Shown: positions 28,369 to 37,231, counted from the stretch's first letter. The stretch: 64,000 nucleotides of DNA from an uncultured Ferrovum sp. (GCA_903893215.1 CAITLJ010000035.1:70283-134282), one strand, 5' to 3'. A program made the numbers and translations. Notes: a model not told the origin generated them from the sequence alone.

Positions 28369-28408
28369 GTCACCCCACTGATTCCCATAAATTACCACTT
28401 CACCCCAC
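28369..28408 (-). promoter_or_regulatory. MraZ operator: four 10-bp spaced TGG(G) repeats
   Basis: On the minus strand this reads as four consecutive decamers: GTGGGGTGAA, GTGGTAATTT, ATGGGAATCA and GTGGGGTGAC. Each has TGG(G) at the same place, so the motif recurs once per helical turn. Known MraZ operators consist of TGGGN repeats with this 10-bp period just upstream of mraZ. The array begins at the -10 element, so MraZ binding would block transcription from this promoter. Confidence 0.88.
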
Positions 28409-28435
28409 TTTACGACAAAGACCTGGCAAGGTCAA
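28407..28435 (-). promoter_or_regulatory. Sigma-70-type promoter of the dcw operon
   Basis: On the minus strand, TTGACC (28430-28435) and TAAAGT (28407-28412) are separated by 17 bases, a good -35/-10 pair. The -10 element touches the first MraZ repeat. This is the only strong promoter-like sequence seen before mraZ. Confidence 0.7.
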
Positions 28436-28651
28436 GCACCGTCCGCAGACTTTTCCTTTACCAACAATCGCTTGCGGACATTTCCGGGAGCTGCATGGAA
28501 ATTGCCGACCGCCAAGGAAAAAGCATGGGGAATCAGCTTCTTGCAAGACGAAAAGAAAGTACGGAGGAACGGCCAGGGCACACGCGCCAACGGAACATGT
28601 GGAGAAAATATTCAATATGGAAGGCAATCCAACCCGGAAGGTGGAGCCGAA
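28436..28651. other. Intergenic region between the dcw promoter and rnpB
   Basis: About 215 bases without a convincing gene. It is less GC-rich than its surroundings. Short open frames on the plus strand have no recognisable product or good ribosome site. It may include 3' trailer sequence of the RNase P RNA. Confidence 0.5.
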
Positions 28652-28667
28652 CCGCGAGAAGTCGCGG
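28652..28667 (-). terminator. Candidate rnpB terminator hairpin
   Basis: CCGCGA-GAAG-TCGCGG forms a perfect 6-bp stem with a 4-base loop, 14 bases beyond the 3' end of rnpB on the minus strand. It is followed by TTCGG and no T-tract, so it may be a processing or weak termination structure. Confidence 0.45.
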
Positions 28668-28680
28668 CTTATTCAGGACA

Positions 28681-29041
28681 GGTGGTGAAGCCGGCCTGTA
28701 AGCCGGGTTCTGTCGTGGACAGTCATTCCTCTAGGCAGCCGGTTGCCCGGCTGCTCAAGCAACCTACCCGGGAACAGCGCGAGCCACGCCATCGTTCCCC
28801 TATTTGGTCTTGCTCCGGATGGGGTTTTACTTGCCGCTTCCGTTACCGGTTGCGCGGTGCGCTCTTACCGCACCTTTTCACCCTTGCCGTCGGACCTTGC
28901 GATCCGCTTGGGCGGTTTAAGTCTCTGTATCACTTTCCATGGCCTTGCGACCTCCGGCCGTTAGCCGGCATCCCGCTCTGCGGAGCCCGGACTTTCCTCC
29001 CCGGCGCAAGCGCCGCGGCGACTGTCCAGCCGACTTCACCA
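28681..29041 (-). ncRNA. rnpB: RNase P RNA (bacterial class A)
   Basis: This is the catalytic RNA that trims the 5' ends of tRNA precursors. The minus-strand sequence has the conserved blocks GAGGAAAGTCCGGGCTCC near the 5' end, an internal AGGGTGAAAAGGTGCGGTAAG block, and ACAGAACCCGGCTTAC near the 3' end. Helix P1 is visible as complementary ends: GCCGACTTCACC (29029-29040) opposite GGTGAAGCCGGC (28684-28695), with one G-U pair. A length of about 360 nucleotides is typical. It lies between pyrC and the dcw operon, on the same strand as both. Confidence 0.97.
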
Positions 29042-29044
29042 CCA

Positions 29045-30127
29045 TCAGTCTAGCAGAGTCCATGGCAAGGTCTCGCCTGAACGCAGCGGCACCACGGCAA
29101 TGTCGCCGCGCGCCAGTTCGGTCGGCACCAATTGCGGCCGACGTTGCAGACGCACCTGCCCGGCGTTGAGCGGCAGACCATAGAACGCCGGCCCCGCAAG
29201 GCTGGCAAAGCCCTCCAGCCTGGACAGCGCACCCACCTGATCGAAGGCCTCGGCGTAAAGTTCAAGCGCATGCGCCGCTGTGTAGCAGCCGGCGCAACCG
29301 CATGCATGCTCCTTCAGTTCGCGCGCGTGCGGCGCGCTGTCCGTGCCCAGAAAAAAACGGGCGCTGCCCGAGGTGGCGGCGGCGACCAGTGCCTGACGGT
29401 GGGCTTCGCGCTTCAGCACCGGCAGACAGTACATATGCGGCCGCAGCCCGCCCTGAAACAGCGCATTACGGTTGTAGAGCAGGTGATGCGCAGTCAGCGT
29501 CGCAGCCACACGATCCTCGCCCTGACTGACAAACGCAGCCGCCTCCGCCGTGGTGATGTGCTCGACCACCACACGCAATTGCGGGTGACGATCGAGCGCC
29601 GGCCGCAGAACCTGCTCAAGGAACACCTTTTCCCGATCAAAAATATCAACGGCCGGGTCAGTCACTTCGGCATGCACCAGGAGCGGCATGCCGGTCTCGG
29701 CAAGCGCTGCCAACGCCGAATCGCAGTGCCGAAGGTCACGCACGCCCGCATTGGAGTTGGTGGTGGCGCCGGCCGGGTAAAGCTTGACCGCATGCACGAA
29801 ACCACTGCGTGCTGCCAGCCCGATCTCGCTGGCGGGCGTGGCTTCGGTCAGATACAGCGTCATCAGGGGCTCGAACACGCGACCCGGCTGCAAGGCCGCC
29901 AGGATGCGCTCGCGATAATCCGCCGCCTGCGCCACCGTGGTGACTGGAGGCTTAAGGTTGGGCATCACCACCGCGCGCGCAAACTGGCGGGCGGTATCGT
30001 CGAGTACGGCAGCCATCACCGCGCCATCGCGCAGATGCAGGTGCCAGTCGTCTGGACGACGCAGGGTCAGCAGGTCGGTCGCGGCAGGGCCGGCGACCAC
30101 GGCGGGAGAAGGGACAGTGGGAGTCAT
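29045..30127 (-). CDS. pyrC: Dihydroorotase PyrC
   Basis: A zinc amidohydrolase (360 residues) that closes carbamoyl-aspartate to dihydroorotate in pyrimidine synthesis. The metal motif H-x-H is in DDWHLHLRDG. The carbamylated-lysine region is VKLYPAGATTNS. Further metal ligands lie in LLVHAEVTD and VVEHITTAEA, and the catalytic Asp in FLGTDSAPH. It is the short class II form with about 15 extra N-terminal residues. A rnpB -10-like element overlaps its stop codon. Confidence 0.97.
   Translation of the reverse strand: MTPTVPSPAVVAGPAATDLLTLRRPDDWHLHLRDGAVMAAVLDDTARQFARAVVMPNLKPPVTTVAQAADYRERILAALQPGRVFEPLMTLYLTEATPASEIGLAARSGFVHAVKLYPAGATTNSNAGVRDLRHCDSALAALAETGMPLLVHAEVTDPAVDIFDREKVFLEQVLRPALDRHPQLRVVVEHITTAEAAAFVSQGEDRVAATLTAHHLLYNRNALFQGGLRPHMYCLPVLKREAHRQALVAAATSGSARFFLGTDSAPHARELKEHACGCAGCYTAAHALELYAEAFDQVGALSRLEGFASLAGPAFYGLPLNAGQVRLQRRPQLVPTELARGDIAVVPLRSGETLPWTLLD
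29047..29052 (-). promoter_or_regulatory. -10 element of rnpB inside the pyrC end
   Basis: TAGACT on the minus strand spans the last codons and stop of pyrC (CTA GAC TGA) and lies six bases before the predicted 5' end of the RNase P RNA. No good -35 is seen at 16-18 bases, so strength is uncertain. Confidence 0.45.
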
Positions 30128-30162
30128 GGTCCGATTTTACCACGCAGCCCGCCGAGGATTTG

Positions 30163-30193
30163 AATGGTAATAAGAACCATTCTTGTTTATAAT
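30163..30193 (+). promoter_or_regulatory. Fur-box-like operator and -10 element upstream of feoA
   Basis: AATGGT (30163-30168) and ACCATT (30176-30181) are perfect inverted arms around a 7-base AT-rich centre. This 19-bp palindrome resembles the Fur box (about 10 of 14 matches to the 7-1-7 form). A perfect TATAAT lies at 30188-30193, with only a weak -35 (TGGTAA) inside the palindrome. Bound Fur would block this promoter when iron is sufficient. The site also lies upstream of the divergent pyrC. Confidence 0.68.
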
Positions 30194-30244
30194 CGGATCA
30201 AGCCAAGCGTAACCCGCATTGCACCGCCACGGAGATTGCCCCCA

Positions 30245-30523
30245 ATGACCGCGAACACCAAGGAACATCTGGTCCGGATCAGCCACATGGCGCCGGGCGA
30301 ATCCGGCGTGATCCTCGAAGTCGGCCTTGATCATGGTACCGACAAGCGGATGACCGAGGATGGCATCCGTCGGCTGCAGGAACTGGGCTTCGTGCCCGGC
30401 GAACGGATTACCGTGGTCAGGCGTGGTTTTCCCAGCGGCGATCCGCTGGCGGTGCGCATCGGCACCTCACTGTTCGCCCTGCGCCGGGTGGAAGCATCGG
30501 CCATCAAGGTGGCACGCAGTTGA
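30245..30523 (+). CDS. feoA: Ferrous iron transport protein A
   Basis: A small SH3-like cytoplasmic protein (92 residues) required with FeoB for Fe(II) uptake. It contains the FeoA core: RRLQELGFVPGERITVVRRGFPSGDPLAVRIG followed by LFALRRVEASAIKV. An upstream in-frame start would add unrelated residues across the promoter, so ATG 30245 is chosen. It carries an N-terminal extension of about 35 residues before the conserved core. Its TGA overlaps the TTG start of feoB. Confidence 0.93.
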   Translation: MTANTKEHLVRISHMAPGESGVILEVGLDHGTDKRMTEDGIRRLQELGFVPGERITVVRRGFPSGDPLAVRIGTSLFALRRVEASAIKVARS

Positions 30524-32472
30524 TCCAGACACTGCCTCGGGCCGGCTCGCCCCTGTTGCGTATCGCCCTGGTTGGCGCACCCAATTGCGGCAAGACGGCC
30601 ACTTTCAACCGGCTCACCGGCAGCCGCCAGAAAGTGGCCAACTACGCTGGCGTCACTGTCGAACGCAAAGAAGGCCGCCTTCAGTTGGCAGATGGCCGTG
30701 AGCTGCGCGTGCTCGACCTGCCCGGCGCCTACAGCCTGCGCGCCGCATCGCCCGACGAAACCGTGACCCGCGAGGTGGTGCTGGGCGAGCGGCGTGATGA
30801 GGCGGTGCCCGACCTGCTGGTCTGCGTGGTCGACGCGACCAACTTGCGACTGCATCTGCGGCTGGTACTGGAACTGCGCAGCCTGGGCTTGCCGATGGTG
30901 CTGGCCCTGAACATGATGGATGCTGCCCGTCAAAGCGGCCTGCGCATTGACGTGGTCGCGCTGCAGGCCCGCCTCGGCATCCCCGTGGTGGAGTGCGTCG
31001 CGATCCAGCGCGGCGGCCTGGATGACCTGCTGGCCTGGATCGCGCACCAGCCTGCCGGCACGGCCCGTGTCCACGCGGATGGCGGTCATCCTGTCGGCGC
31101 TGACACCAGCGCAGGTCAGCATGCCGCGCAACCGGCCTGGCATGACCCCGACGCCAGCGAGGTGCGTGAATGTCTGCGCGAGGTGCGCAGCATCGTCGCC
31201 GAGTGTTGCGACGAACGCCATGTGCTGCAAGGCTGGGACCAGCGCATTGATGCTGTGGTGATGCACCCGCTCGGCGGGCTGGTGCTGCTCGCGCTGGTGC
31301 TGTTCGTGATGTTTCAGGCGGTCTTCACCTGGGCACAGGTGCCGATGGACCTGATCAAGAACAGCATCGCGCTGCTGGCTGATGGTGTCCGGACCACCCT
31401 GCCCGACGGTCCGCTGCGCAGCCTGCTGGCCGATGGTGTGCTCTCCGGCGCAGGCAACGTGCTGGTATTCCTGCCGCAGATCCTGATCCTGTTTGCGTTC
31501 ATCCTGGCCCTGGAGGATTCGGGCTATCTGCCGCGCGCCGCCTTCCTTCTGGATCGGCTGATGGGCGTCGCTGGCCTGTCCGGTCGCGCCTTCATCCCGC
31601 TGCTGTCCAGTTTCGCGTGTGCCATTCCAGGCATCATGGCGACCCGCACGATTCCCAACATGCGTGACCGCATCACCACGATCATGATCGCACCGCTGAT
31701 GACCTGCTCGGCGCGCATTCCGGTGTACACCCTGCTGATCGCCGCATTCGTGCCGGACCGACAGCTGGCATGGGGTGTGCAGCTGCAGGGCCTCGTGCTG
31801 TTCGGCCTTTACATGGCCGGCATCCTGGCCGGGTTGATGGTGGCGCTGGTGATCCGCATGTTTGGCAGCAACCAGGGCAACTATCAGCCGCTGCTGCTGG
31901 AATTGCCCGCCTACCGGATACCCGCGCTGCGTAACCTGGCGATCGGGCTGTTCGAACGCACACAGATCTTCATCAGCCGGGTTGGTACCATCATCCTGGC
32001 GCTGATGGTGCTGCTGTGGTTCCTCAGCAGCTATCCTGGCGCCCCCGTCGACGCCAGCGGCCCGGCCATCCAGTACAGCTATGCCGGCGTCATCGGAGGC
32101 TGGCTGGAAACCGTATTCCGGCCGATCGGTTTCAACTGGCAGATCGCCATCGCCCTGGTCCCGGGTTTGGCTGCCCGCGAGGTGGCAGTAGGCGCCCTGG
32201 GCACGGTGTATGCCCTGTCGTCCAGCGGCAGCAATGTCGGCACCGCCCTGGCACCGATGCTGGCGCAATCGTGGAGTCTGCCCACCGCACTCTCGCTCCT
32301 GGCGTGGTATGTGTTCGCGCCGCAATGCGTGGCCACGCTGGGGGTGGTGCGCCGCGAAACCAACAGCTGGCGCCAGCCGGCCATCATGGCAGGCTACCTG
32401 TTCGGCCTCGCTTACCTGGCCTCGTTCGTGACCTATCATGGCAGCCGCTGGGCGCTGCAAGGGGCGCTCTGA
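30520..32472 (+). CDS. feoB: Ferrous iron transporter FeoB
   Basis: A 650-residue inner-membrane Fe(II) transporter with an N-terminal G-protein domain. G1 is GAPNCGKT (residues 19-26; the usual form is GNPNSGKT), G2 lies in NYAGVTVER, G3 is DLPGAYSL and G4 is NMMD. The membrane domain follows, with the conserved FLPQILILF and SFACAIPGIMATRTI (metal-path Cys). The start is TTG at 30520, overlapping the feoA stop, with AAGGTGG seven bases upstream; no ATG is available before G1. It is shorter than E. coli FeoB (773) but within the family range. Confidence 0.95.
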   Translation: MIQTLPRAGSPLLRIALVGAPNCGKTATFNRLTGSRQKVANYAGVTVERKEGRLQLADGRELRVLDLPGAYSLRAASPDETVTREVVLGERRDEAVPDLLVCVVDATNLRLHLRLVLELRSLGLPMVLALNMMDAARQSGLRIDVVALQARLGIPVVECVAIQRGGLDDLLAWIAHQPAGTARVHADGGHPVGADTSAGQHAAQPAWHDPDASEVRECLREVRSIVAECCDERHVLQGWDQRIDAVVMHPLGGLVLLALVLFVMFQAVFTWAQVPMDLIKNSIALLADGVRTTLPDGPLRSLLADGVLSGAGNVLVFLPQILILFAFILALEDSGYLPRAAFLLDRLMGVAGLSGRAFIPLLSSFACAIPGIMATRTIPNMRDRITTIMIAPLMTCSARIPVYTLLIAAFVPDRQLAWGVQLQGLVLFGLYMAGILAGLMVALVIRMFGSNQGNYQPLLLELPAYRIPALRNLAIGLFERTQIFISRVGTIILALMVLLWFLSSYPGAPVDASGPAIQYSYAGVIGGWLETVFRPIGFNWQIAIALVPGLAAREVAVGALGTVYALSSSGSNVGTALAPMLAQSWSLPTALSLLAWYVFAPQCVATLGVVRRETNSWRQPAIMAGYLFGLAYLASFVTYHGSRWALQGAL

Positions 32473-32693
32473 TGCAGCTTGCCGCAGTCATCGTGATCGT
32501 GCTCTGGGCGGCCTGGCATACCTTCGGGCGACTGCTGCCGCTGCGTCAGCGGCGCGCGCGTGGGTGGCTTGCGCGGCAAGCCAACGGTCGCCTGCCGGCG
32601 GCATGGGTCGCCCGCATCCGGCCAGGCTTCCCAAAAACCGGCTGCGGCTGCGGTGATTCGTGCGCACCGACAAGACCTGACGCAGCGCAATAA
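32472..32693 (+). CDS. Small Cys-rich membrane protein linked to FeoB
   Basis: A 73-residue protein whose ATG overlaps the feoB TGA by one base. It has one N-terminal transmembrane segment (residues 2-18), a basic middle, and a C-terminal cysteine cluster (Cys58, Cys60, Cys64). This design matches FeoB-associated Cys-rich membrane proteins (DUF6587-like in betaproteobacteria), thought to assist Fe(II) uptake in place of FeoC. The metal-binding role is inferred. No HTH of a FeoC-type regulator is seen. Confidence 0.8.
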   Translation: MQLAAVIVIVLWAAWHTFGRLLPLRQRRARGWLARQANGRLPAAWVARIRPGFPKTGCGCGDSCAPTRPDAAQ

Positions 32694-32833
32694 ATTTTCT
32701 TACATATTTGCGGGTAGGTTATCCGCGCGCTCCATATAAAATGCGAAGGCGTCGGCCTGAACCCGCGGACTGAAACCGGTCTGCGAGCGGGTGACCCGGC
32801 GCACCCTCTACCACCACTCCCTCCAAGCTCCCC

Positions 32834-35800
32834 ATGTGGATTGTCGATATCGCGTTGCGGCGCCCCTATACCTTCATCGTGATGGCGCTTTGCATCCTGC
32901 TGGCGACGCCACTGACGCTGCTGCGCATGCCCACCGACATCCTGCCGGAAATCAATATTCCGGTGATCAGCATGGTGTGGAACTACGGGGGCTTGTCCGC
33001 GCAGGAAATGGGCAATCGGGTCACCTCGGTGAGCGAGCGGGCGCTGACCACCCTGGTCAACGACATCGAACACATCGAATCGCAAACCCTGCCTGGCGTG
33101 GCAGTGATCAAGATCTTCCTGCAGCCGAACGCCAGCGTACCTGCCGCGATCGCGCAAACCGTGTCGATCGGCCAGACCCAGCTGCGCCAGTTGCCACCGG
33201 GCATCACCCCGCCCCTGGTGATCCAGTACACCGCCTCCAGCGTGCCGGTGATCCAGCTCGGCGTCAGCCACCCGGCGATGTCGGAAAACGAACTCTTTGA
33301 CACCTCGATCAGCTTTTTGCGACCTCAGCTGATCACCATCCCGGGCGCTGCCGTGCCCTTTCCTTTCGGTGGTCGCAGCCGGGTGGTGGCGGTCGACCTG
33401 AACAGCAGCGCCATGGTGGCGCGCGGACTCTCACCATCGGACGTGGTAGCCGCGATCAATGCACAGAACCTGATCCTGCCAGCCGGCACCGTGAAGTTTG
33501 GTGCCATCGAGCGCAACGTGTCGCTCGATGGTTCACCCAGCGCCATCAACACCCTCAACGACATTCCGCTGAAAACCGTGAACGGTGCCACCGTGCGCAT
33601 GGGCGAAGTGGCTTTTGTCCACGACGGCTCGGCGCCACAGGTGAATGTGGTGCGCCAGGACGGCAAGCGCGCCGTCCTGGTCTCGATGATCAAGACTGGC
33701 AGCGCGTCCACCCTCGCCATCGTATCGCAGCTGTTCCGCAGGCTCCCCCAGATCATGGAAGCACTACCGAAAGGTCTGGTGGTGAAGCCACTGTTCGACC
33801 AGTCGGTGTTCGTGAAGGCGGCCGTGGAGGGCGTGGTCCGCGAAGCCCTGATCGCGGCCGCCCTCACAGCGGCCATGATCCTGCTCTTCCTCGGCAACTG
33901 GCGCAGCACCGTGATCATTGCGGTTTCAATCCCGCTCTCCATCCTCTGCTCGCTGATGGCACTCAATGCTCTGGGCCAGACCATCAACATCATGACCCTG
34001 GGCGGACTGGCCCTGGCCGTCGGTATCCTGGTTGACGACGCCACCGTCACCATCGAGAACATCGAACGGCACCTGCACATGGGCACACCGCTATTCGAGT
34101 CGATCCGCGATGGTGCCGGCGAGATCGCCCTGCCGGCACTGGTGTCCACCCTGTGTATCTGTATCGTGTTCGTGCCGATGTTCCTGCTCACCGGAGTGGC
34201 CAAATACCTGTTCGTACCACTCGCAGAAGCGGTGGTCTTTGCCATGCTGGCCTCCTACGTGCTGTCGCGCACATTGGTACCAACGCTTGCGCTGCTGTTG
34301 CTCAAAGGCAGCCAGCACGGCACTGGCAGCAACGTGTTTGCCCGTGTGCATTCCGCCTTCAATCATGGCTTCGAATCACTGCGTGCCGCCTATACCGCCC
34401 TGCTCGCCGTGCTGCTTGACCATCGCAAGCTGGCCGGTGGCAGCTTTCTGGTGTTCTGCCTGGCTTCGACGGCAATCTACACCCGGCTGGGGCAGGATTT
34501 CTTTCCGGAGGTCGACAGCGGCAAGATCCGGCTGCACCTGCGCGCACCCACCGGCACCCGGATCGAGGAAACCGCCCGCCTCACGGACCAGGTGGAAACC
34601 CGTATCCATGAAATGATCCCGACCGATCAGATCGAAACCATCCTTGACAACATCGGCCTGCCGATCAGCGGCATCAACCTGACGTATGCCAACAGCGGTG
34701 TCATCGGCACCCTGGATGCCGAGGTACTGATCGCCCTGAAGGGCGACCACCCACCCACCGCGCAGGTGGTCAACCAGTTGCGCGCCGCGCTGCCGCGCAA
34801 CTTCCCCGGCGTGGAGTTTTTCTTCCAGCCAGCCGACATCGTCAGCCAGATCCTCAACTTCGGAAGTCCGGCTGCACTCGACATCCAGTTCTCTGGCGCC
34901 AGCATCGACGGCAATTATCGCCAGGCCGTCCTGCTGGCCAAAAAGCTGCGCGCGGTGAATGGTGCCGTCGACGTGCACGTGCAGCAGCGGCTCGACGAAC
35001 CCACCCTGGCCCTGCAGATGGACCGCACAGAACTGCAGCAGCAGGGTCTCAGTGCCTTCAATTTGGCGCAGAACGCGCTGATCAGCCTGTCCGGCAGCAC
35101 GCAGACCTCCCCCGCCTTCTGGCTCAACCCCAAGAACGGGGTGGTCTACAACCTGGCAGTGCAAACCCCGCAGGCAGAGGTGAACAGCATGGACGACCTG
35201 CTGCGCACGCCAGTCAATGCCGGCAACGGCGGTACGCCGCAACTGCTCGGCAACCTGGTGCATGCACACCCCGCCACCGAAATGGCAGTCGTCTCTCACT
35301 ACGACATCAAGCCGGTGATCGATGTGTTCGTCAGTGTGCAGGGACGGGACCTTGGCGCAGTGGCCGGTGAGGTGGATCGCCTGCTGGATCAGGCCCGTCC
35401 GCAGCTCGCACGGGGCTCACAACTCGTGATGCGTGGTCAGGTACAGACCATGCGTTCCTCGTTCCTTGGCCTGGGGGTGGGCCTGATCGGTGCCATTGTC
35501 CTGGTCTACCTGCTGATCGTGGTGAACTTCCAGTCGTGGCTCGATCCGCTGATCATCATCAGCGCGCTGCCAGCCGCCCTGGCGGGCATCGCCTGGATGT
35601 TGCTGCTCACCGGCACCACGCTGAGCGTGCCGGCCCTCACCGGTGCGATCATGACCATGGGCGTAGCCACCGCCAACAGCATCCTGGTGGTCGCCTTTGC
35701 GCGCACCCTGATGGATCAGGGCATGAACGCCCGAACGGCCGCATTGAACGCTGGCGCCACCCGCATCCGCCCGGTGCTGATGACCGCGGCAGCCATGATC

Positions 35801-36028
35801 ATCGGCATGATCCCGATGGCCATGGGCCTGGGCGAAGGCGGCGAACAGAACGCGCCACTGGGCCGCGCCACCATTGGTGGCCTGCTGTTTGCCACCGCCT
35901 CCACCCTGCTGTTCGTACCGCTGGTGTTTGCCGCGGTGCACGGCTGGCTGGAAAAGCGCGCTGACCACCAGCCCCCCCATTCCCCCGCCGGCGGCTCAGC
36001 CACCGGCCTGCAGCCTCTGGAGCATTGA
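32834..36028 (+). CDS. RND efflux transporter permease (first system)
   Basis: A 1064-residue inner-membrane pump of the AcrB superfamily. The start RRPYTFIVMALCILLATPLT marks the first transmembrane helix. The proton-relay region reads GILVDDATVTIENIERH, and 12 hydrophobic segments with two large periplasmic loops are evident. It belongs to a subgroup with a permease-adaptor-outer membrane factor gene order, and the next two genes follow at 3 bases and with a 4-base overlap. Substrate is unknown; the family exports drugs, solvents or metabolites. No good Shine-Dalgarno precedes ATG 32834. Confidence 0.92.
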   Translation: MWIVDIALRRPYTFIVMALCILLATPLTLLRMPTDILPEINIPVISMVWNYGGLSAQEMGNRVTSVSERALTTLVNDIEHIESQTLPGVAVIKIFLQPNASVPAAIAQTVSIGQTQLRQLPPGITPPLVIQYTASSVPVIQLGVSHPAMSENELFDTSISFLRPQLITIPGAAVPFPFGGRSRVVAVDLNSSAMVARGLSPSDVVAAINAQNLILPAGTVKFGAIERNVSLDGSPSAINTLNDIPLKTVNGATVRMGEVAFVHDGSAPQVNVVRQDGKRAVLVSMIKTGSASTLAIVSQLFRRLPQIMEALPKGLVVKPLFDQSVFVKAAVEGVVREALIAAALTAAMILLFLGNWRSTVIIAVSIPLSILCSLMALNALGQTINIMTLGGLALAVGILVDDATVTIENIERHLHMGTPLFESIRDGAGEIALPALVSTLCICIVFVPMFLLTGVAKYLFVPLAEAVVFAMLASYVLSRTLVPTLALLLLKGSQHGTGSNVFARVHSAFNHGFESLRAAYTALLAVLLDHRKLAGGSFLVFCLASTAIYTRLGQDFFPEVDSGKIRLHLRAPTGTRIEETARLTDQVETRIHEMIPTDQIETILDNIGLPISGINLTYANSGVIGTLDAEVLIALKGDHPPTAQVVNQLRAALPRNFPGVEFFFQPADIVSQILNFGSPAALDIQFSGASIDGNYRQAVLLAKKLRAVNGAVDVHVQQRLDEPTLALQMDRTELQQQGLSAFNLAQNALISLSGSTQTSPAFWLNPKNGVVYNLAVQTPQAEVNSMDDLLRTPVNAGNGGTPQLLGNLVHAHPATEMAVVSHYDIKPVIDVFVSVQGRDLGAVAGEVDRLLDQARPQLARGSQLVMRGQVQTMRSSFLGLGVGLIGAIVLVYLLIVVNFQSWLDPLIIISALPAALAGIAWMLLLTGTTLSVPALTGAIMTMGVATANSILVVAFARTLMDQGMNARTAALNAGATRIRPVLMTAAAMIIGMIPMAMGLGEGGEQNAPLGRATIGGLLFATASTLLFVPLVFAAVHGWLEKRADHQPPHSPAGGSATGLQPLEH

Positions 36029-36031
36029 TCG

Positions 36032-37231
36032 ATGGCACAAGACGACTTCCAAATCCCCGAACCCACGCCTCAGGAACGCCGGCGTGCCCTGCGCATTGGC
36101 GCCTTCGCACTGCTGGTGATCGGTGTGGTGCTGGGTGCTGGCAGCCTGCGCGTGCTGGCTGTGCGCAGCGCCCAGGCCGAGAGCCTGCGGCAGAGCACGG
36201 CGACCCAGCAGCAGACCTACGTGGTCTGGACCCGAGCCAAACCCGGCGCTGGCGATACCAGTGCGCAGGTGCAATTGCCCGGAACCGTGATTGCCGTGCA
36301 GGACGTGGCGATCTATGCCCGCAGCAATGGCTTCGTACGCAAATGGACCCATGACATCGGCAGCCGCGTCCGCAAGGGCGAGGTGCTTGCCGAGATCGAA
36401 ACCCCCGAACTGGAGCGGCAGATCGAACAGGCGCGGGCCAACGTGCGCCAGGCGACGGTCACCCTGGACCTGGCGCGCAGTTCGCTCGCCCGCTGGCAAC
36501 AACTGCGCAAGGACGCGCTGGTCACCGAACAGGAAGTCGAGGAACGCCGGGCTGCGGTCGACCAGCAAGGCGCTGCGCTGTCGTCACTGCAGGCCGAACA
36601 GGCACGCCTTGAAAGCTTGCGTGCCTTTGACACTATTGTGGCGCCATTCAATGGTGTGGTGACACGTCGCAATATCGAGGTGGGGCGCCTGGTCAACGCA
36701 GGGGCCGGCACGACGGACCAGGCGCTGTTCCAGCTCACCAGCACGGACAACCTCAAACTGGTTGTGAACGTTCCTCAGGTCTATAGCGCGCAAGTACGCA
36801 ACGGCATGACCGTGGAGGTCACCCAGGCCGAGCGCCCGGGCGTGAAGGTGCTTGGCAAACTGGCGCGCAACAGCAACGCGGTAGATGCGGCCACCCGCAC
36901 GTTGCTGGTCGAAGTGGCGCTGCCGGGCGGCGGCAATGCCCTGCTGCCGGGCAGTTATGTGCAGGCACGCCTGCCCTTGCAGGCTGGCAAACTGCTTACC
37001 GTGCCCGCCAACACCCTGCTGTTCCGCGCCGAAGGTCCGCGCATCGCAGCCGTCGACGCGCAGGGCAAGGTCGCGCTGCACCCGGTCACCTTGGGGCGTG
37101 ATCTGGGCAAGACAGTGGAAATCACTGGTGGCATCACGGGCGAAGACCACATCGTGCTGAATCCGCCCGACGCACTGAACGACGGTGATCAGGTGCAGGC
37201 CCGCGAAGCCGCGCCTGCCGCTGCCAAATGA
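36032..37231 (+). CDS. RND efflux periplasmic adaptor (MFP) of the first system
   Basis: A 399-residue membrane fusion protein that links the permease to the outer membrane channel. A cytoplasmic N-terminus is followed by a signal-anchor helix (residues 25-46). The biotinyl-lipoyl half-motifs flank a coiled-coil hairpin (IETPELERQIEQARANVRQATV to LESLRAF, in parts), then the beta-barrel segment DTIVAPFNGVVTRRNIEVG. No lipobox is present. It lies between the permease and the channel gene. Confidence 0.92.
   Translation: MAQDDFQIPEPTPQERRRALRIGAFALLVIGVVLGAGSLRVLAVRSAQAESLRQSTATQQQTYVVWTRAKPGAGDTSAQVQLPGTVIAVQDVAIYARSNGFVRKWTHDIGSRVRKGEVLAEIETPELERQIEQARANVRQATVTLDLARSSLARWQQLRKDALVTEQEVEERRAAVDQQGAALSSLQAEQARLESLRAFDTIVAPFNGVVTRRNIEVGRLVNAGAGTTDQALFQLTSTDNLKLVVNVPQVYSAQVRNGMTVEVTQAERPGVKVLGKLARNSNAVDAATRTLLVEVALPGGGNALLPGSYVQARLPLQAGKLLTVPANTLLFRAEGPRIAAVDAQGKVALHPVTLGRDLGKTVEITGGITGEDHIVLNPPDALNDGDQVQAREAAPAAAK

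Noticed and set aside
28681-28701. Frameshift or pseudogene remnants between rnpB and mraZ
   Set aside because: Short open frames there have no similarity I recognise and no codon-usage pattern like the neighbours.
28472-29053. 193-codon plus-strand frame across rnpB
   Set aside because: It lies mostly opposite the RNase P RNA, whose conserved blocks and P1 helix explain the sequence.
30331-32460. 709-codon minus-strand frame opposite feoB
   Set aside because: Shadow of feoB, with low-complexity His/Gln/Arg composition and no recognisable domain.
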